Source: GCA-002282575 sp964493995
GTDB lineage: Bacteria; Pseudomonadota; Gammaproteobacteria; Thiomicrospirales; Thiomicrospiraceae
Length of the DNA: 22,298 nucleotides
Assembly: GCA_964493995.1 (NCBI GenBank)
Contig: CAZBQD010000035.1
Location: forward strand, 1 to 22,298
Direction: 5' to 3'
Part shown: positions 6,883 through 14,753 of the stretch, in pieces
How the letters are laid out: every line of letters starts with the position of its first letter
Numbering within the stretch: position 1 is the stretch's first letter
Notes under the pieces: generated by a model
What the model was told of the DNA's origin: nothing
Database searches by the model: none
The model's input: the letters and a program-made list of their open reading frames with translations, nothing else
Position numbers and translations under genes: made by a program

Positions 6883-8514
6883 TTACATACCCATATCGCC
6901 CATACCACCTGCAGGTGCGTGAGCACCATCTTTCTTAGGTAGGTCGGCAACCATCGCTTCAGTGGTAATAATCAACGAAGAAACCGAAGCCGCATTTTGC
7001 AATGCCGAACGCGTTACTTTCGCTGGGTCAATAATACCCATTTCGAACATATCGCCGTAAACTTCGTTAGCAGCATCAAAACCATGAGAAGTACCTGAGC
7101 CTTCCAATACTTTATTGATGACCACAGAACCTTCTAAACCACAGTTACCCACGATCATACGGATTGGCTCTTGCATCGCACGGCAAGCAATCTTGATACC
7201 CATATCTTGGTCAGGATTGTCACCTTTCAATGATTTGATGCTTTCCGCAATGCGTAACAAAGTTACGCCACCACCAGGCACGATACCTTCTTCAACCGCA
7301 GCACGAGTCGCATGCAACGCATCTTCTACGCGGTCTTTCTTCTCTTTCATTTCAACTTCGGTTGAAGCACCAATTTTCAATACTGCAACACCGCCAGCTA
7401 ACTTAGCCAAACGCTCTTGTAGTTTTTCACGGTCATAGTCAGAAGTGGTTTGCTCCATTTGGGCACGAATTTGCGCAACGCGTGCTTCGATGTCCGCTTT
7501 AGCGCCAGCACCATCAATAATGGTTGTGCTGTCTTTACCGACCACGATACGTTTCGCTTGACCCAACTCGTTCAAGGTTACTGACTCTAAGGTCAAGCCG
7601 ATTTCTTCAGAAATCAAAGTACCACCCGTCAGAATCGCGATATCTTGCATGATCGCTTTACGGCGCTCACCAAAACCAGGCGCTTTAACGGCAGCCACTT
7701 TCACGATACCACGCATGCTATTGATAACCAAAGTCGCTAGCGCTTCGCCTTCGATATCTTCGGCAATAATCAACAACGGACGACCTGATTTAGCCACCGC
7801 TTCTAACGCGGGAATCAAATCACGAATGCTGCTGATTTTTTTGTCAAACAACAACACAAATGGGTTATCCATTTCAGCCGTCATGTTTTGTTGGTTGTTG
7901 ACGAAATAAGGTGACAAGTAGCCACGGTCAAAGTCCATACCCTCAACCACATCCAACTCGTCGATTAACGAAGAGCCTTCTTCAACGGTGATGACACCTT
8001 CTTTACCCACACGCTCCATTGCTTGCGCAATTAAGTCACCAATGGTTTTGTCTGAGTTAGCCGAAATGGTACCGACTTGAGCAATATCAGCCGTAGTCGC
8101 GCAAGGCTTAGACATTTTCTTAATTTCTTCAACCGCAGCAATGACGGCTTTGTCGATACCACGTTTGATGTCCATTGGGTTCATACCCGCTGCAACCGAC
8201 TTCATGCCTTCACGAACGATCGCCTGCGCCAATACAGTCGCCGTAGTCGTACCGTCACCAGCAGCATCATTGGTTTGAGAAGCAACTGTTTTAACCAGCT
8301 GCGCACCCATGTTCATGAACTTATCTTCTAATTCGATTTCACGCGCTACAGACACACCGTCTTTCGTTACAGTTGGAGCACCAAAAGTTTTTTCTAAAAC
8401 TACGTTACGACCCTTAGGACCCAGTGTCACTTTAACAGCATTCGCTAAAATATTAACACCTTCAACCATACGTTCGCGCGCATCAACACCAAATTTCACA
8501 TCTTTAGCTGACAT
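6883..8514 (-). CDS. groEL: GroEL 60-kDa chaperonin
   Basis: GroEL is a cytosolic ATP-dependent folding machine of two stacked seven-subunit rings, acting with GroES. The 543-residue sequence is full length for the family. It opens with the typical AKDVKFG segment and contains the nucleotide-binding GDGTTTATVLA motif near residue 86 and the ATP-site GGGVTLL segment near residue 413. It ends in a Gly/Met-rich tail (GGMGDMGM), as in most bacterial GroELs, although the tail is short. The start ATG at 8514 follows an AAGGAA ribosome site. It lies downstream of groES on the same strand, separated by an unusually long 195-nt spacer containing a palindromic element, and is closed by a strong terminator. 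It is likely induced by heat through the promoter upstream of groES. Confidence 0.98.
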   Translation of the reverse strand: MSAKDVKFGVDARERMVEGVNILANAVKVTLGPKGRNVVLEKTFGAPTVTKDGVSVAREIELEDKFMNMGAQLVKTVASQTNDAAGDGTTTATVLAQAIVREGMKSVAAGMNPMDIKRGIDKAVIAAVEEIKKMSKPCATTADIAQVGTISANSDKTIGDLIAQAMERVGKEGVITVEEGSSLIDELDVVEGMDFDRGYLSPYFVNNQQNMTAEMDNPFVLLFDKKISSIRDLIPALEAVAKSGRPLLIIAEDIEGEALATLVINSMRGIVKVAAVKAPGFGERRKAIMQDIAILTGGTLISEEIGLTLESVTLNELGQAKRIVVGKDSTTIIDGAGAKADIEARVAQIRAQMEQTTSDYDREKLQERLAKLAGGVAVLKIGASTEVEMKEKKDRVEDALHATRAAVEEGIVPGGGVTLLRIAESIKSLKGDNPDQDMGIKIACRAMQEPIRMIVGNCGLEGSVVINKVLEGSGTSHGFDAANEVYGDMFEMGIIDPAKVTRSALQNAASVSSLIITTEAMVADLPKKDGAHAPAGGMGDMGM

Positions 8515-8603
8515 CTTAAATTCCTTAAATTTTAACTAAATTGTTTCGTTACTAATCATAAACTGCTACGGCAACTGAACCGTAAAGTGATAAACCGTCA
8601 CGA

Positions 8604-8700
8604 GCAGACAAAATTGCTAGGCGCTAGGCGCACAACACAAGGAATGTACATCAGTACATGACGCAGTGTGAGCACCGCAGCAACAACGCAAGGTGTCTGC
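8604..8700. repeat. 97-bp palindromic intergenic element between groES and groEL
   Basis: The stretch is near-symmetric about base 8652. Its ends are GCAGACA (8604-8610) and TGTCTGC (8694-8700), a perfect 7-bp inverted repeat that continues imperfectly inward (AAATTGC with GCAAGG). The centre is a perfect palindrome, ATGTAC (8644-8649) and GTACAT (8654-8659), around ATCA. The intervening arms also match in part (GCTAGGCGC against GCGGTGC, wobble-compatible). In RNA it would fold into one long imperfect hairpin. The architecture resembles ERIC or REP-type mobile palindromes, but I cannot match it to a named family and see no second copy in this window. Confidence 0.65.
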
Positions 8701-8709
8701 GCAGTAGGT

Positions 8710-8997
8710 TTAGCCTAGGATAGCGATGATGTCATCTTCACGCATCACCAACACATCCGCGCCATCAACTTTCACTTCCTGACCCACGTACTTACCAAAT
8801 AAGACTTTATCGCCTACTTTAACGCTCATTGGCATGATGTTACCGTTATCCGCACGCTTGCCTTCACCAACGGCTAGAATTTCACCCTTAGCAGGCTTTT
8901 CTTTAGCACTATCAGGCAACACGATACCACCAGCAGTGGTTTTTTCTTCTTCCATACGTTTAACAACAACGCGATCGCTCAAAGGACGCAAATTCAT
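8710..8997 (-). CDS. groES: GroES 10-kDa co-chaperonin
   Basis: GroES is the seven-subunit lid that closes the GroEL folding cavity. The 95-residue protein has the standard opening NLRPLSDRVVVKR and the mobile-loop region EEKTTAGGIVLPDSAKEKP (about residues 17-35) that contacts GroEL. It ends in a typical DDIIAILG. Length and motifs match the family with nothing missing. The ATG at 8997 has an AGGAG ribosome site 9-10 nt upstream. It is first in the groESL operon, preceded by a sigma-32-like promoter and a leader of about 100 nt. Confidence 0.97.
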   Translation of the reverse strand: MNLRPLSDRVVVKRMEEEKTTAGGIVLPDSAKEKPAKGEILAVGEGKRADNGNIMPMSVKVGDKVLFGKYVGQEVKVDGADVLVMREDDIIAILG

Positions 8998-9046
8998 GTC
9001 TTACTTCTCCTAAACTAAAAAATTGCTTACCAAAGTTAACCCGATT

Positions 9047-9065
9047 CGATAGCCTGGCGCTATCG
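9047..9065 (-). repeat. Hairpin in the groES leader
   Basis: CGATAGC (9047-9053) and GCTATCG (9059-9065) form a perfect 7-bp stem with a 5-nt loop. It lies in the predicted 5' untranslated region of groES, about 50 nt before the start. A role in RNA stability or leader control is possible; nothing more can be read from it. Confidence 0.4.
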
Positions 9066-9102
9066 GCCTTGATTGCACTATGGCAAATCATGCTCAGTGG
9101 CT

Positions 9103-9134
9103 ATATGGTGACGAAAAGAAGAGAGTTCAAGGGG
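9103..9134 (-). promoter_or_regulatory. Sigma-32-like heat-shock promoter of groESL
   Basis: On the minus strand the -35 region reads CCCCTTGAA (complement of 9126-9134) and the -10 region CACCATAT (complement of 9103-9110), with a 15-nt spacer. Known sigma-32 (RpoH) promoters of gammaproteobacteria have CTTGAA and CCCCATnT about 13-15 nt apart, so this is a close match with one difference in the -10 box. Its position, about 100 nt upstream of groES, fits. Transcription would start near 9096. Confidence 0.7.
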
Positions 9135-9156
9135 AAAAATAAAAAATATTTTCCCC
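9131..9156 (-). terminator. A/T-rich hairpin after plsC, overlapping the groES -35 box
   Basis: GGGGAAAA (9131-9138) and TTTTCCCC (9149-9156) form a perfect 8-bp stem with a 10-nt A/T loop, 24 nt after the plsC stop. It could end the plsC transcript, but there is no clear U-run after it. The same CCCC is part of the sigma-32-like -35 region, so it may instead be regulatory. Confidence 0.35.
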
Positions 9157-9179
9157 GCTGTAGGCTGCTCAGAAAGGAT

Positions 9180-9872
9180 TTAAGAAAGGTGTTGCTGAAA
9201 GAAGACTTCTGTACGCTCATTAATGTCTTTGGCGGACAATCCAACGGGCAAAGGCTCGGCAATAAACACATCAATCACCCCTGGTTTTTTCAGAAAAGCC
9301 CCTTTCGCCCAAAAGCGACCGGCATTGTGACTGATTAAGACCACTGGCGCCTTCGCTTTTTCCGCCAATATAGCGCCACCAATATTCATTTTGCCCAATT
9401 CACCAGCTGGCATACGCGTACCTTCAGGAAAGACCACCACCCAAGCGCCATCCGCCAAGCGTTCTTGACCTTGTTCCAGCACCTGCTTCAAAGCCGCTCG
9501 CCCCGCACCGCGATCAATGGCAATCGGCCACATAGCCTTTAATCCCCAACCAAAAAAGGGAATGCGCAACAATTCACGCTTTAACACCCAAGCCTGACGC
9601 GGCAAGAGTTGTTGCAAAGCGAAGGTTTCCCAAGCCGATTCGTGACGAACCAGAGCCACACAGGGAACTTTCGGTAGATTTTGCTCACCATGAACTCTGA
9701 ACGTCAAACCGCAAGTGATTTTTAACCACCAAATAACGAAGCGTGCCATATTGGTCATGACGTGATAACGCGCCTCTTTACTCACCAGCCATAATGGCAA
9801 ACTGACCAGAGAAAACAGAATCGTGCTGAGCACATAACCAATTTGAAACAACAAGGAGCGCACAAAAATCAT
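9180..9872 (-). CDS. plsC: 1-acyl-sn-glycerol-3-phosphate acyltransferase (PlsC family)
   Basis: This inner-membrane enzyme transfers an acyl chain to lysophosphatidic acid to form phosphatidic acid, the second acylation step of phospholipid synthesis. The 230-residue protein has a hydrophobic N-terminus (residues 8-30). The acyltransferase HX4E motif is at H77-E82 (HESAWE) in place of the textbook HX4D; the glutamate form is common in proteobacterial members. The substrate-binding FPEGTR motif is at 148-153. Its ATG overlaps the gmhB stop by 4 nt (ATGA), so the two are translated from one message. A gmhB-plsC pairing is common in proteobacteria and fits envelope lipid assembly. A more specialised acyl acceptor cannot be excluded. 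Confidence 0.88.
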   Translation of the reverse strand: MIFVRSLLFQIGYVLSTILFSLVSLPLWLVSKEARYHVMTNMARFVIWWLKITCGLTFRVHGEQNLPKVPCVALVRHESAWETFALQQLLPRQAWVLKRELLRIPFFGWGLKAMWPIAIDRGAGRAALKQVLEQGQERLADGAWVVVFPEGTRMPAGELGKMNIGGAILAEKAKAPVVLISHNAGRFWAKGAFLKKPGVIDVFIAEPLPVGLSAKDINERTEVFFQQHLS

Positions 9873-10417
9873 AGCGATACTCCTAAAGATTCAACCGCGG
9901 CGGCTAAATCTTCAACGACAGGGATTAACGACTCAGTTAACGCACTAGCATGTTGTTGTGCTGTTTGTTCGCCTTTACCCGTTTTCACCAAAATAGGACG
10001 AGCTCCCACCGATAACGCAGCGGCTAAATCACGCCAACTATCCCCGATGACAGGCACATCGGTTAACGAAGACAAACCGAAACGCCAAGCAATGGATTGA
10101 TACATGCCCGCATTGGGTTTACGACAAGGGGTTTCATGCAAATAAGGAGAATAAGCTATCCAATCAACGCTAGCGCCCTGTAACAGCAACTGGGCTTGTA
10201 ACTTATTGTGCATGGCATGCAAATCTGTTCGTGTATAGAGTCCACGCGCAATACCCGATTGATTGGTGGCAATGGCAACGGTATAACCCGCTTTTTTTAA
10301 CGCCACAATAGCCGCAACCGTGTTGGGCAAGAGCACAAACTCATCGACTGATTTAATAAACTGATCGGAGTCTTGATTAATCACCCCATCGCGATCCAAA
10401 ATGATAAGCTTCGTCAT
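9869..10417 (-). CDS. gmhB: HAD-family phosphatase, GmhB-like (heptose-1,7-bisphosphate 7-phosphatase)
   Basis: GmhB removes the 7-phosphate from D-glycero-D-manno-heptose 1,7-bisphosphate on the way to ADP-heptose for the LPS core. The 182-residue protein begins with the HAD nucleophile motif DRDGVIN (D8 and D10) and has the TNQSGIARG motif at 51-59. K100 follows in CRKPNAGM, and VIGDSWRD (123-130) is the acidic metal motif. The zinc-binding loop of the E. coli enzyme (CxH...CxC) is shortened to SPYLHETPC, leaving only one of the usual cysteines plus a histidine. The start at 10417 (ATG after AGGGTG) is chosen because the extension to 10471 overlaps the upstream gene and adds non-homologous residues. 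Related sugar or histidinol phosphatases are an alternative. Confidence 0.85.
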   Translation of the reverse strand: MTKLIILDRDGVINQDSDQFIKSVDEFVLLPNTVAAIVALKKAGYTVAIATNQSGIARGLYTRTDLHAMHNKLQAQLLLQGASVDWIAYSPYLHETPCRKPNAGMYQSIAWRFGLSSLTDVPVIGDSWRDLAAALSVGARPILVKTGKGEQTAQQHASALTESLIPVVEDLAAAVESLGVSL

Positions 10418-10442
10418 AAAACACCCTGAAAGAGGAGGCTTT

Positions 10443-10448
10443 ATTATA
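10443..10448 (-). promoter_or_regulatory. Candidate -10 box for gmhB-plsC
   Basis: A perfect TATAAT on the minus strand lies in the 43-nt gap between the NAD(P)HX repair gene and gmhB, 25 nt before the gmhB start. The best -35 (TTTGCG, 18-nt spacing) is weak, so this is only a candidate. Confidence 0.35.
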
Positions 10449-10460
10449 AGACCTACATCC

Positions 10461-11906
10461 TCAAGCCGCAAACTGACGCACGCGCTCCGAAACCTGAGAA
10501 GCCATCACCACACCTTGACGCTGAGACAACTGCTCGCCTGCTTTTGCATGCAACATCACACCCTGAACGGCTGCTTTCGATAGCGTCAGACCTTGCGCCA
10601 CCAGAGCCGTAATCATGCCAGCTAGCACATCACCCATGCCAGCGGTACTGAGCGCACCATCACCAAAATCACAAATTTGCGCCTCATGACCGTCATAAAC
10701 CAGTGTACCGTTACCCTTAAGCACGATCACACCGCCAAATTTTTCTTGCAATGCCACCACGGCTGCCAGTCGATCGGCTTGCACTTCTTTCGTTGACCAG
10801 CCCAACATAGCTGCCGCCTCACCCGGATGGGGCGTCAGAATCCAATCATCACGATGACTCTGCTGTGCTGCCAGTAAGCGCAAAGCACCGGCATCTACCA
10901 CTTTCGGTTTGTCAGACAGCAACACCTGCTGCCAAAGCTGTTTTGACCAAGCATTATCCGTCAAGCCAAAACCCACAGCCACCACCGTTGAACGGTCAAT
11001 TAAATCAGAAAGATTACGATCGCCGTAAGCCATGACTTCGGGACATTTAACCGTTACCATCGGCGCATGTTCACTGCGCGTCACCACACGCACAATGCCT
11101 GCACCGGTGTAAGCACAGGTTTGCGCTGCCAGCATAACCGAACCCAGCATTCCCTCATCACCACCAACCATTAAGGCTTGTCCAAATTGACCTTTGTGCG
11201 CGTTTTTCTTACGGGCCACCAATCCTTGTTCACTTTGCGCCACATTCAGCAATTTAGAAATCGGACGAATATCCGCATACAAGGACTCAGCCACCCCTAA
11301 AGATTCGACACGAACCTCGCCAGCGAAATCCGCTCCATCGGCACTGACCAAACCCGGCTTGTGTGTCAGAAAAGTCATGGTATGTTGGGCATAGATGGCA
11401 TCGCCATAGTGAGCGCCCGTGTCGGCATTCAACCCCGAAGGCACATCCAAGGCCAACACCGGCTTTTGAAAAGCATTCACACTCGCAATGGTTGCCAGTA
11501 ATTCACTCGACAAGCCAGCACGCACACCAATACCCAGCAAAGCATCCACCACCAAATCTGCTTGTGCACAGATAGCCGGATCATAGGGTCTGGGCATCAC
11601 ACCCAAACTGGCCAATTCACTTAACAAGGTAACCGATTCACTCGACTTAACTTGCGCGGGAGAAACCGACAACCCCACATCCACTTGCCAACCGGCCAAA
11701 TGAGCGTACTGAGCAAAGGCAAAACCATCACCGCCGTTGTTACCTGCTCCACAAAGCACATAAACCCGCTGCCTCGCCCCATAGTGCTGCTGCGCCCATT
11801 GAAACGCAGCGAATCCGGCTCGTTTCATCAGCAACAATGCCGAATGACCCGCGGCAATCGCCTGGGCTTCAATTAATCGCGTTTGTTCAATGCTGTAAAG
11901 GTTCAT
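10461..11906 (-). CDS. nnr: Bifunctional NAD(P)H-hydrate epimerase / ADP-dependent NAD(P)H-hydrate dehydratase
   Basis: This enzyme repairs hydrated NADH and NADPH. An N-terminal epimerase interconverts the R and S forms, and a C-terminal ribokinase-like domain dehydrates S-NAD(P)HX using ADP. The 481 residues cover both. The YjeF N-terminal domain has the CGAGNNGGDGF motif at 52-62 and LDVPSGLNADTG at 153-164. The dehydratase domain (about 230-475) has TPHPGEAAAM at 358-367 and the anion-hole motif STAGMGDVLAG at 420-430. Length is typical of the fused protein (E. coli YjeF about 515). ATG codons occur at 11909 and 11906; the latter gives better spacing from GGGAG. In many relatives tsaE follows this gene, but here gmhB does. 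Confidence 0.95.
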   Translation of the reverse strand: MNLYSIEQTRLIEAQAIAAGHSALLLMKRAGFAAFQWAQQHYGARQRVYVLCGAGNNGGDGFAFAQYAHLAGWQVDVGLSVSPAQVKSSESVTLLSELASLGVMPRPYDPAICAQADLVVDALLGIGVRAGLSSELLATIASVNAFQKPVLALDVPSGLNADTGAHYGDAIYAQHTMTFLTHKPGLVSADGADFAGEVRVESLGVAESLYADIRPISKLLNVAQSEQGLVARKKNAHKGQFGQALMVGGDEGMLGSVMLAAQTCAYTGAGIVRVVTRSEHAPMVTVKCPEVMAYGDRNLSDLIDRSTVVAVGFGLTDNAWSKQLWQQVLLSDKPKVVDAGALRLLAAQQSHRDDWILTPHPGEAAAMLGWSTKEVQADRLAAVVALQEKFGGVIVLKGNGTLVYDGHEAQICDFGDGALSTAGMGDVLAGMITALVAQGLTLSKAAVQGVMLHAKAGEQLSQRQGVVMASQVSERVRQFAA

Positions 11907-11926
11907 CATCGGCTCCCGGAAATCTT

Positions 11927-11954
11927 AATATGTTATTAACTTAACCAGAAGCAA
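11927..11954 (-). promoter_or_regulatory. Candidate promoter for the NAD(P)HX repair gene
   Basis: On the minus strand, TTGCTT (complement of 11949-11954) and CATATT (complement of 11927-11932) are 16 nt apart, each with 4 of 6 consensus matches. It lies in the 63-nt gap between the MidA-family gene and the repair gene. It is weak and found by eye. Confidence 0.25.
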
Positions 11955-11969
11955 TCCTTATGCCATCCA

Positions 11970-13163
11970 TCATAAACTGGTTCTTAAATCGCGCAGTGCA
12001 AAACCACTCAAAGGCATATCCAGTGCTTTCAGAAAGGCCATCACTTTGAAATTCTCACCCATTTCATCTGGCATGGTCAGTGTTTTAATCTGTTGCGCCA
12101 AACGCAAATGCTCAATCACATCCGCTGTATCATCAATCATCGCGGTAATGCCCAGCGACAATAAAAAATGACCCTGCGTAGCGAAGCCGGCAACCGTCAA
12201 ACCCGACGCATGCCCAGCGTAAGCCAAAGCGGTAAAATCAACGTGTGCGGTTAAATCTTGCAACCCTGGGTAGTAAAAAGGATTGTTATGGGCTCGCTGA
12301 CGATAATGTGCCCGTAAACTTCCCATCCAGCGTGCAGCAGACCAATACTCGCGTTCAACATAACCGTAATCAATGAGTAAAATCGCACCTTGGCGTAAGC
12401 AATCAGCCAAGCTGTGCATCCAAGGTTGCATCAAACGACACACTTCGGTGACATAACCCTGCTCACTCACCTCTCCAACCGCCGCACGCACCTTATTGGC
12501 TACAAGCTGCAAATCGGCATCGACAATATGACGCCACTGCCAATCGAACGTTTGCGCAGTCTCATCCCAGCGCACAAAGGCCTGCTCGGCATCCTTAGGC
12601 CATAATTGAATGACCTCTACCGGCAATGCATCGGCCACCTCGTTGCCCACAATAACGCCAACAAAATCAGTAGGAAGTTGCCGCAACCACTCAACTCGCT
12701 CGAATAACTCGCTAGGCAAACCTTGCGCCAAGTTTTCACGCTGACGTTGCTGTAACGCCGCACTGGGTTCTAAAATGAAATAACGCTCCGGTAAAATATT
12801 CCACTGCGCAAAAGCCAGCAACATCGATTCGGCCAAAGCCCCCGATCCTGCCCCCAACTCCAGCACACACCCTTGCGTCAAAACCGCTAGCACTTCTGCC
12901 ACTTGCTTAGCAACACAACTGCCAAACAAAGGCGACAACTCAGGCGCTGTTGTGAAATCACCTTGCGCCCCAAATTTATGCCCCGCATTGGCATAATAAC
13001 CCAGTGCCGGCGTGTAAAGCGCAGCCGACATAAACTGAGCAAAAGTCATCCCCTCATCCAGCGCTAACTGTCGTTTAATAGAACGAACCAATTCAGCACT
13101 CAGCTGTTTTTCATCATCGGTTGGTTCAGGTAACTGAGCCAACTGTGTCTTCCTTAATGCCAC
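11970..13163 (-). CDS. SAM-dependent methyltransferase, MidA/NDUFAF7 family
   Basis: This family (formerly DUF185) includes mitochondrial NDUFAF7, which dimethylates an arginine of a complex I subunit. The bacterial substrate is not established. From GTG 13163 the protein has 397 residues. The family hallmark FAQFMSAALYTPALGYYA spans 41-58, followed by GDFTTAPELSPLFG (68-81) and the SAM-binding loop LELGAGSGALAE (101-112). The PGLQDLTAHVDF segment in the C-terminal half is also characteristic of the family. No ATG is available near the N-terminus: the open frame starts at TTG 13184, with TTG 13166, GTG 13163 and TTG 13142 also possible. GTG 13163 is chosen because AAGGA lies 9 nt upstream. 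The gene diverges from soxC across an A/T-rich region. Confidence 0.88.
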   Translation of the reverse strand: MALRKTQLAQLPEPTDDEKQLSAELVRSIKRQLALDEGMTFAQFMSAALYTPALGYYANAGHKFGAQGDFTTAPELSPLFGSCVAKQVAEVLAVLTQGCVLELGAGSGALAESMLLAFAQWNILPERYFILEPSAALQQRQRENLAQGLPSELFERVEWLRQLPTDFVGVIVGNEVADALPVEVIQLWPKDAEQAFVRWDETAQTFDWQWRHIVDADLQLVANKVRAAVGEVSEQGYVTEVCRLMQPWMHSLADCLRQGAILLIDYGYVEREYWSAARWMGSLRAHYRQRAHNNPFYYPGLQDLTAHVDFTALAYAGHASGLTVAGFATQGHFLLSLGITAMIDDTADVIEHLRLAQQIKTLTMPDEMGENFKVMAFLKALDMPLSGFALRDLRTSL

Positions 13164-13210
13164 CAAAAAACAATCCTTAGACAAATTATTTTAATCAATA
13201 TATTCAATAA

Positions 13211-13225
13211 TATAGATAATCTATA
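13211..13225. repeat. Perfect 15-nt palindrome in the midA-soxC divergent region
   Basis: TATAGAT and ATCTATA flank a single central A. It lies about 50 nt upstream of the MidA-family gene and about 185 nt upstream of soxC, in a very A/T-rich stretch where chance palindromes are more likely. It could be an operator for either gene. Confidence 0.3.
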
Positions 13226-13302
13226 AAAATTAACACGACAACTTCATTAAATAATCTTATTGCTATCATTAAAACATTAAATCATAGAAAGCGATTAAGC
13301 AA

Positions 13303-13331
13303 TTGCTAATATGCGTTCATAAGAGTAACAT
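13303..13331 (+). promoter_or_regulatory. Candidate promoter for soxCD
   Basis: TTGCTA (13303-13308) and TAACAT (13326-13331) are separated by exactly 17 nt, each with 4 of 6 matches to the sigma-70 consensus. Transcription would start near 13338, giving a leader of about 70 nt before soxC. The leader contains the 13356-13368 palindrome. Confidence 0.4.
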
Positions 13332-13355
13332 TCCGCTCATGATCTGCATAGCGGA

Positions 13356-13368
13356 TTATCGTCGATAA
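13356..13368. repeat. Operator-like palindrome TTATCG-T-CGATAA upstream of soxC
   Basis: A perfect 13-nt palindrome with 6-bp arms lies 42 nt before the soxC start. The same half-site sequence occurs fused as TTATCGATAA in the promoter region of moaA (15926-15935). A shared regulator is possible but unproven. Confidence 0.35.
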
Positions 13369-13409
13369 CAATTGACGTGGTGCAGAGGGCATCTATTAAG
13401 GAGCGATTC

Positions 13410-14753
13410 ATGTCTGAAACTTTAGAAAAAGTTGCTGTACAGACCGAAGAAAGTCGCACGCAAACGCGTCGTGCTTTCATTAAAGGCGGTTTGGCAGTAG
13501 CGGGTACGGTGATGTTCACCAAAGCAGCAGAAGCTGCTTACGACCCAAAATCTGCCGCTAAAGCTTATGCTGGCAAAAAAGAGATCACTGACGTACTAAC
13601 TGACGGTCCACAACGTCGCATGTTGGGTAAAGGCATTATGTCTACTACCTACAGCATGCCATCGATGTACGAAAAAGAAGTACGTAAGCGCACATTAGAA
13701 TGGTTGACACCAGACACACTGGCAACCATCTCTATGACGCCAATCCAAAGCATGCACGGTATGATCGTACCAAATGGCTTGCACTTTGACCGTTTCCACG
13801 GTGGTGCACCAGACATCGATCCTGCTACGCACAAACTTGTTATTCACGGCTTAGTCGAGCGTCCATTGATGTTCACTATGGATGACTTGAAACGCATGCC
13901 TTCTGTATCACGTGTTTACTTCCTCGAGTGCCCTGCTAACGGCGCATTAGAGTGGAAAGGTATTCAAGTAAACTCGGTTCAGTGGACGCATGGTATGATG
14001 TCTTGTTCTGAATGGACAGGCGTACCGTTATCAGTGCTATTGAAAGAAGCTGGCGTCAAACCAGAAGGCAAATGGTTGTTGCCAGAAGGTGCAGACGCAT
14101 CAGGCCTCATCCGTTCTATCCCAATGGAAATCGCATTAGACGACTGTATGGTTGCTTATGCCATGAACGGTGAAGCATTACGTCCAGGCCAAGGTTACCC
14201 AATCCGTTTGGTTGTACCTGGTTGTGAAGGTAACATGTGGGTTAAATACCTACGCCGCATCAAAGTCACTGACAAGCCACTTCACCACCGTGAAGAGTCT
14301 TCTAAGTACTCAGAATTGATGCCAGATGGCACCATTCAACGTTTCTCTTGGGTTCAAGAAACCAACTCGGTTATCACCTACCCATCGCCAGACTACAAAA
14401 TGTCAGGCCCAGGTCGTTACGTTGCTAAAGGTATCGCTTGGTCTGGTCGTGGTCGCATTACTCACGTTGACGTGTCACTTGACGGCGGTAAAAACTGGAA
14501 AGAAGCTAAATTCACTTCAGTTGCCTTACCAAAAGCGTGGACTCGTTTTGAGTTTGAATTCGACTGGGATGGCTCTGAAATGTTATTAATGAGCCGTGCT
14601 ACTGACGAAACGGGTTATGTACAGCCACCAATGACGCAACTACGTAATGCTGTCGGTACGAATGGTGTTTACCACCGTACAGCGATGGTAACGTGGTTAA
14701 TTCACGATTGGAAAGGCAACCGTGCAGGGGAGATTGAGAATGTCCAGTTCTAA
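13410..14753 (+). CDS. soxC: SoxC, molybdopterin subunit of sulfane dehydrogenase
   Basis: SoxC with SoxD oxidises the protein-bound sulfane sulfur of the SoxY carrier in the periplasmic Sox cycle, giving more electrons per thiosulfate. The 447-residue protein has a twin-arginine signal (TRRAFIKGG, residues 19-27), as expected for a folded molybdenum cofactor protein. The sulfite-oxidase fold follows: HFDRFHGGAPDID (125-137), the Mo-ligand cysteine C174 in YFLECPANG, and a C-terminal dimerisation domain (about 325-430) with GRITHVDVSLDGGKNW. The start at 13410 has AAGGAG 6 nt upstream; the longer start at 13377 adds no signal features. It overlaps soxD by 14 nt. Proline codons are almost all CCA or CCT, unlike the moa genes, which suggests high expression. 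SorA-type sulfite dehydrogenase is less likely given the SoxD partner. Confidence 0.95.
   Translation: MSETLEKVAVQTEESRTQTRRAFIKGGLAVAGTVMFTKAAEAAYDPKSAAKAYAGKKEITDVLTDGPQRRMLGKGIMSTTYSMPSMYEKEVRKRTLEWLTPDTLATISMTPIQSMHGMIVPNGLHFDRFHGGAPDIDPATHKLVIHGLVERPLMFTMDDLKRMPSVSRVYFLECPANGALEWKGIQVNSVQWTHGMMSCSEWTGVPLSVLLKEAGVKPEGKWLLPEGADASGLIRSIPMEIALDDCMVAYAMNGEALRPGQGYPIRLVVPGCEGNMWVKYLRRIKVTDKPLHHREESSKYSELMPDGTIQRFSWVQETNSVITYPSPDYKMSGPGRYVAKGIAWSGRGRITHVDVSLDGGKNWKEAKFTSVALPKAWTRFEFEFDWDGSEMLLMSRATDETGYVQPPMTQLRNAVGTNGVYHRTAMVTWLIHDWKGNRAGEIENVQF

Noticed and set aside
13372..13399. TTGACG-N16-TATTAA as the main soxC promoter
   Set aside because: Transcription would start inside the ribosome site, leaving no usable leader.
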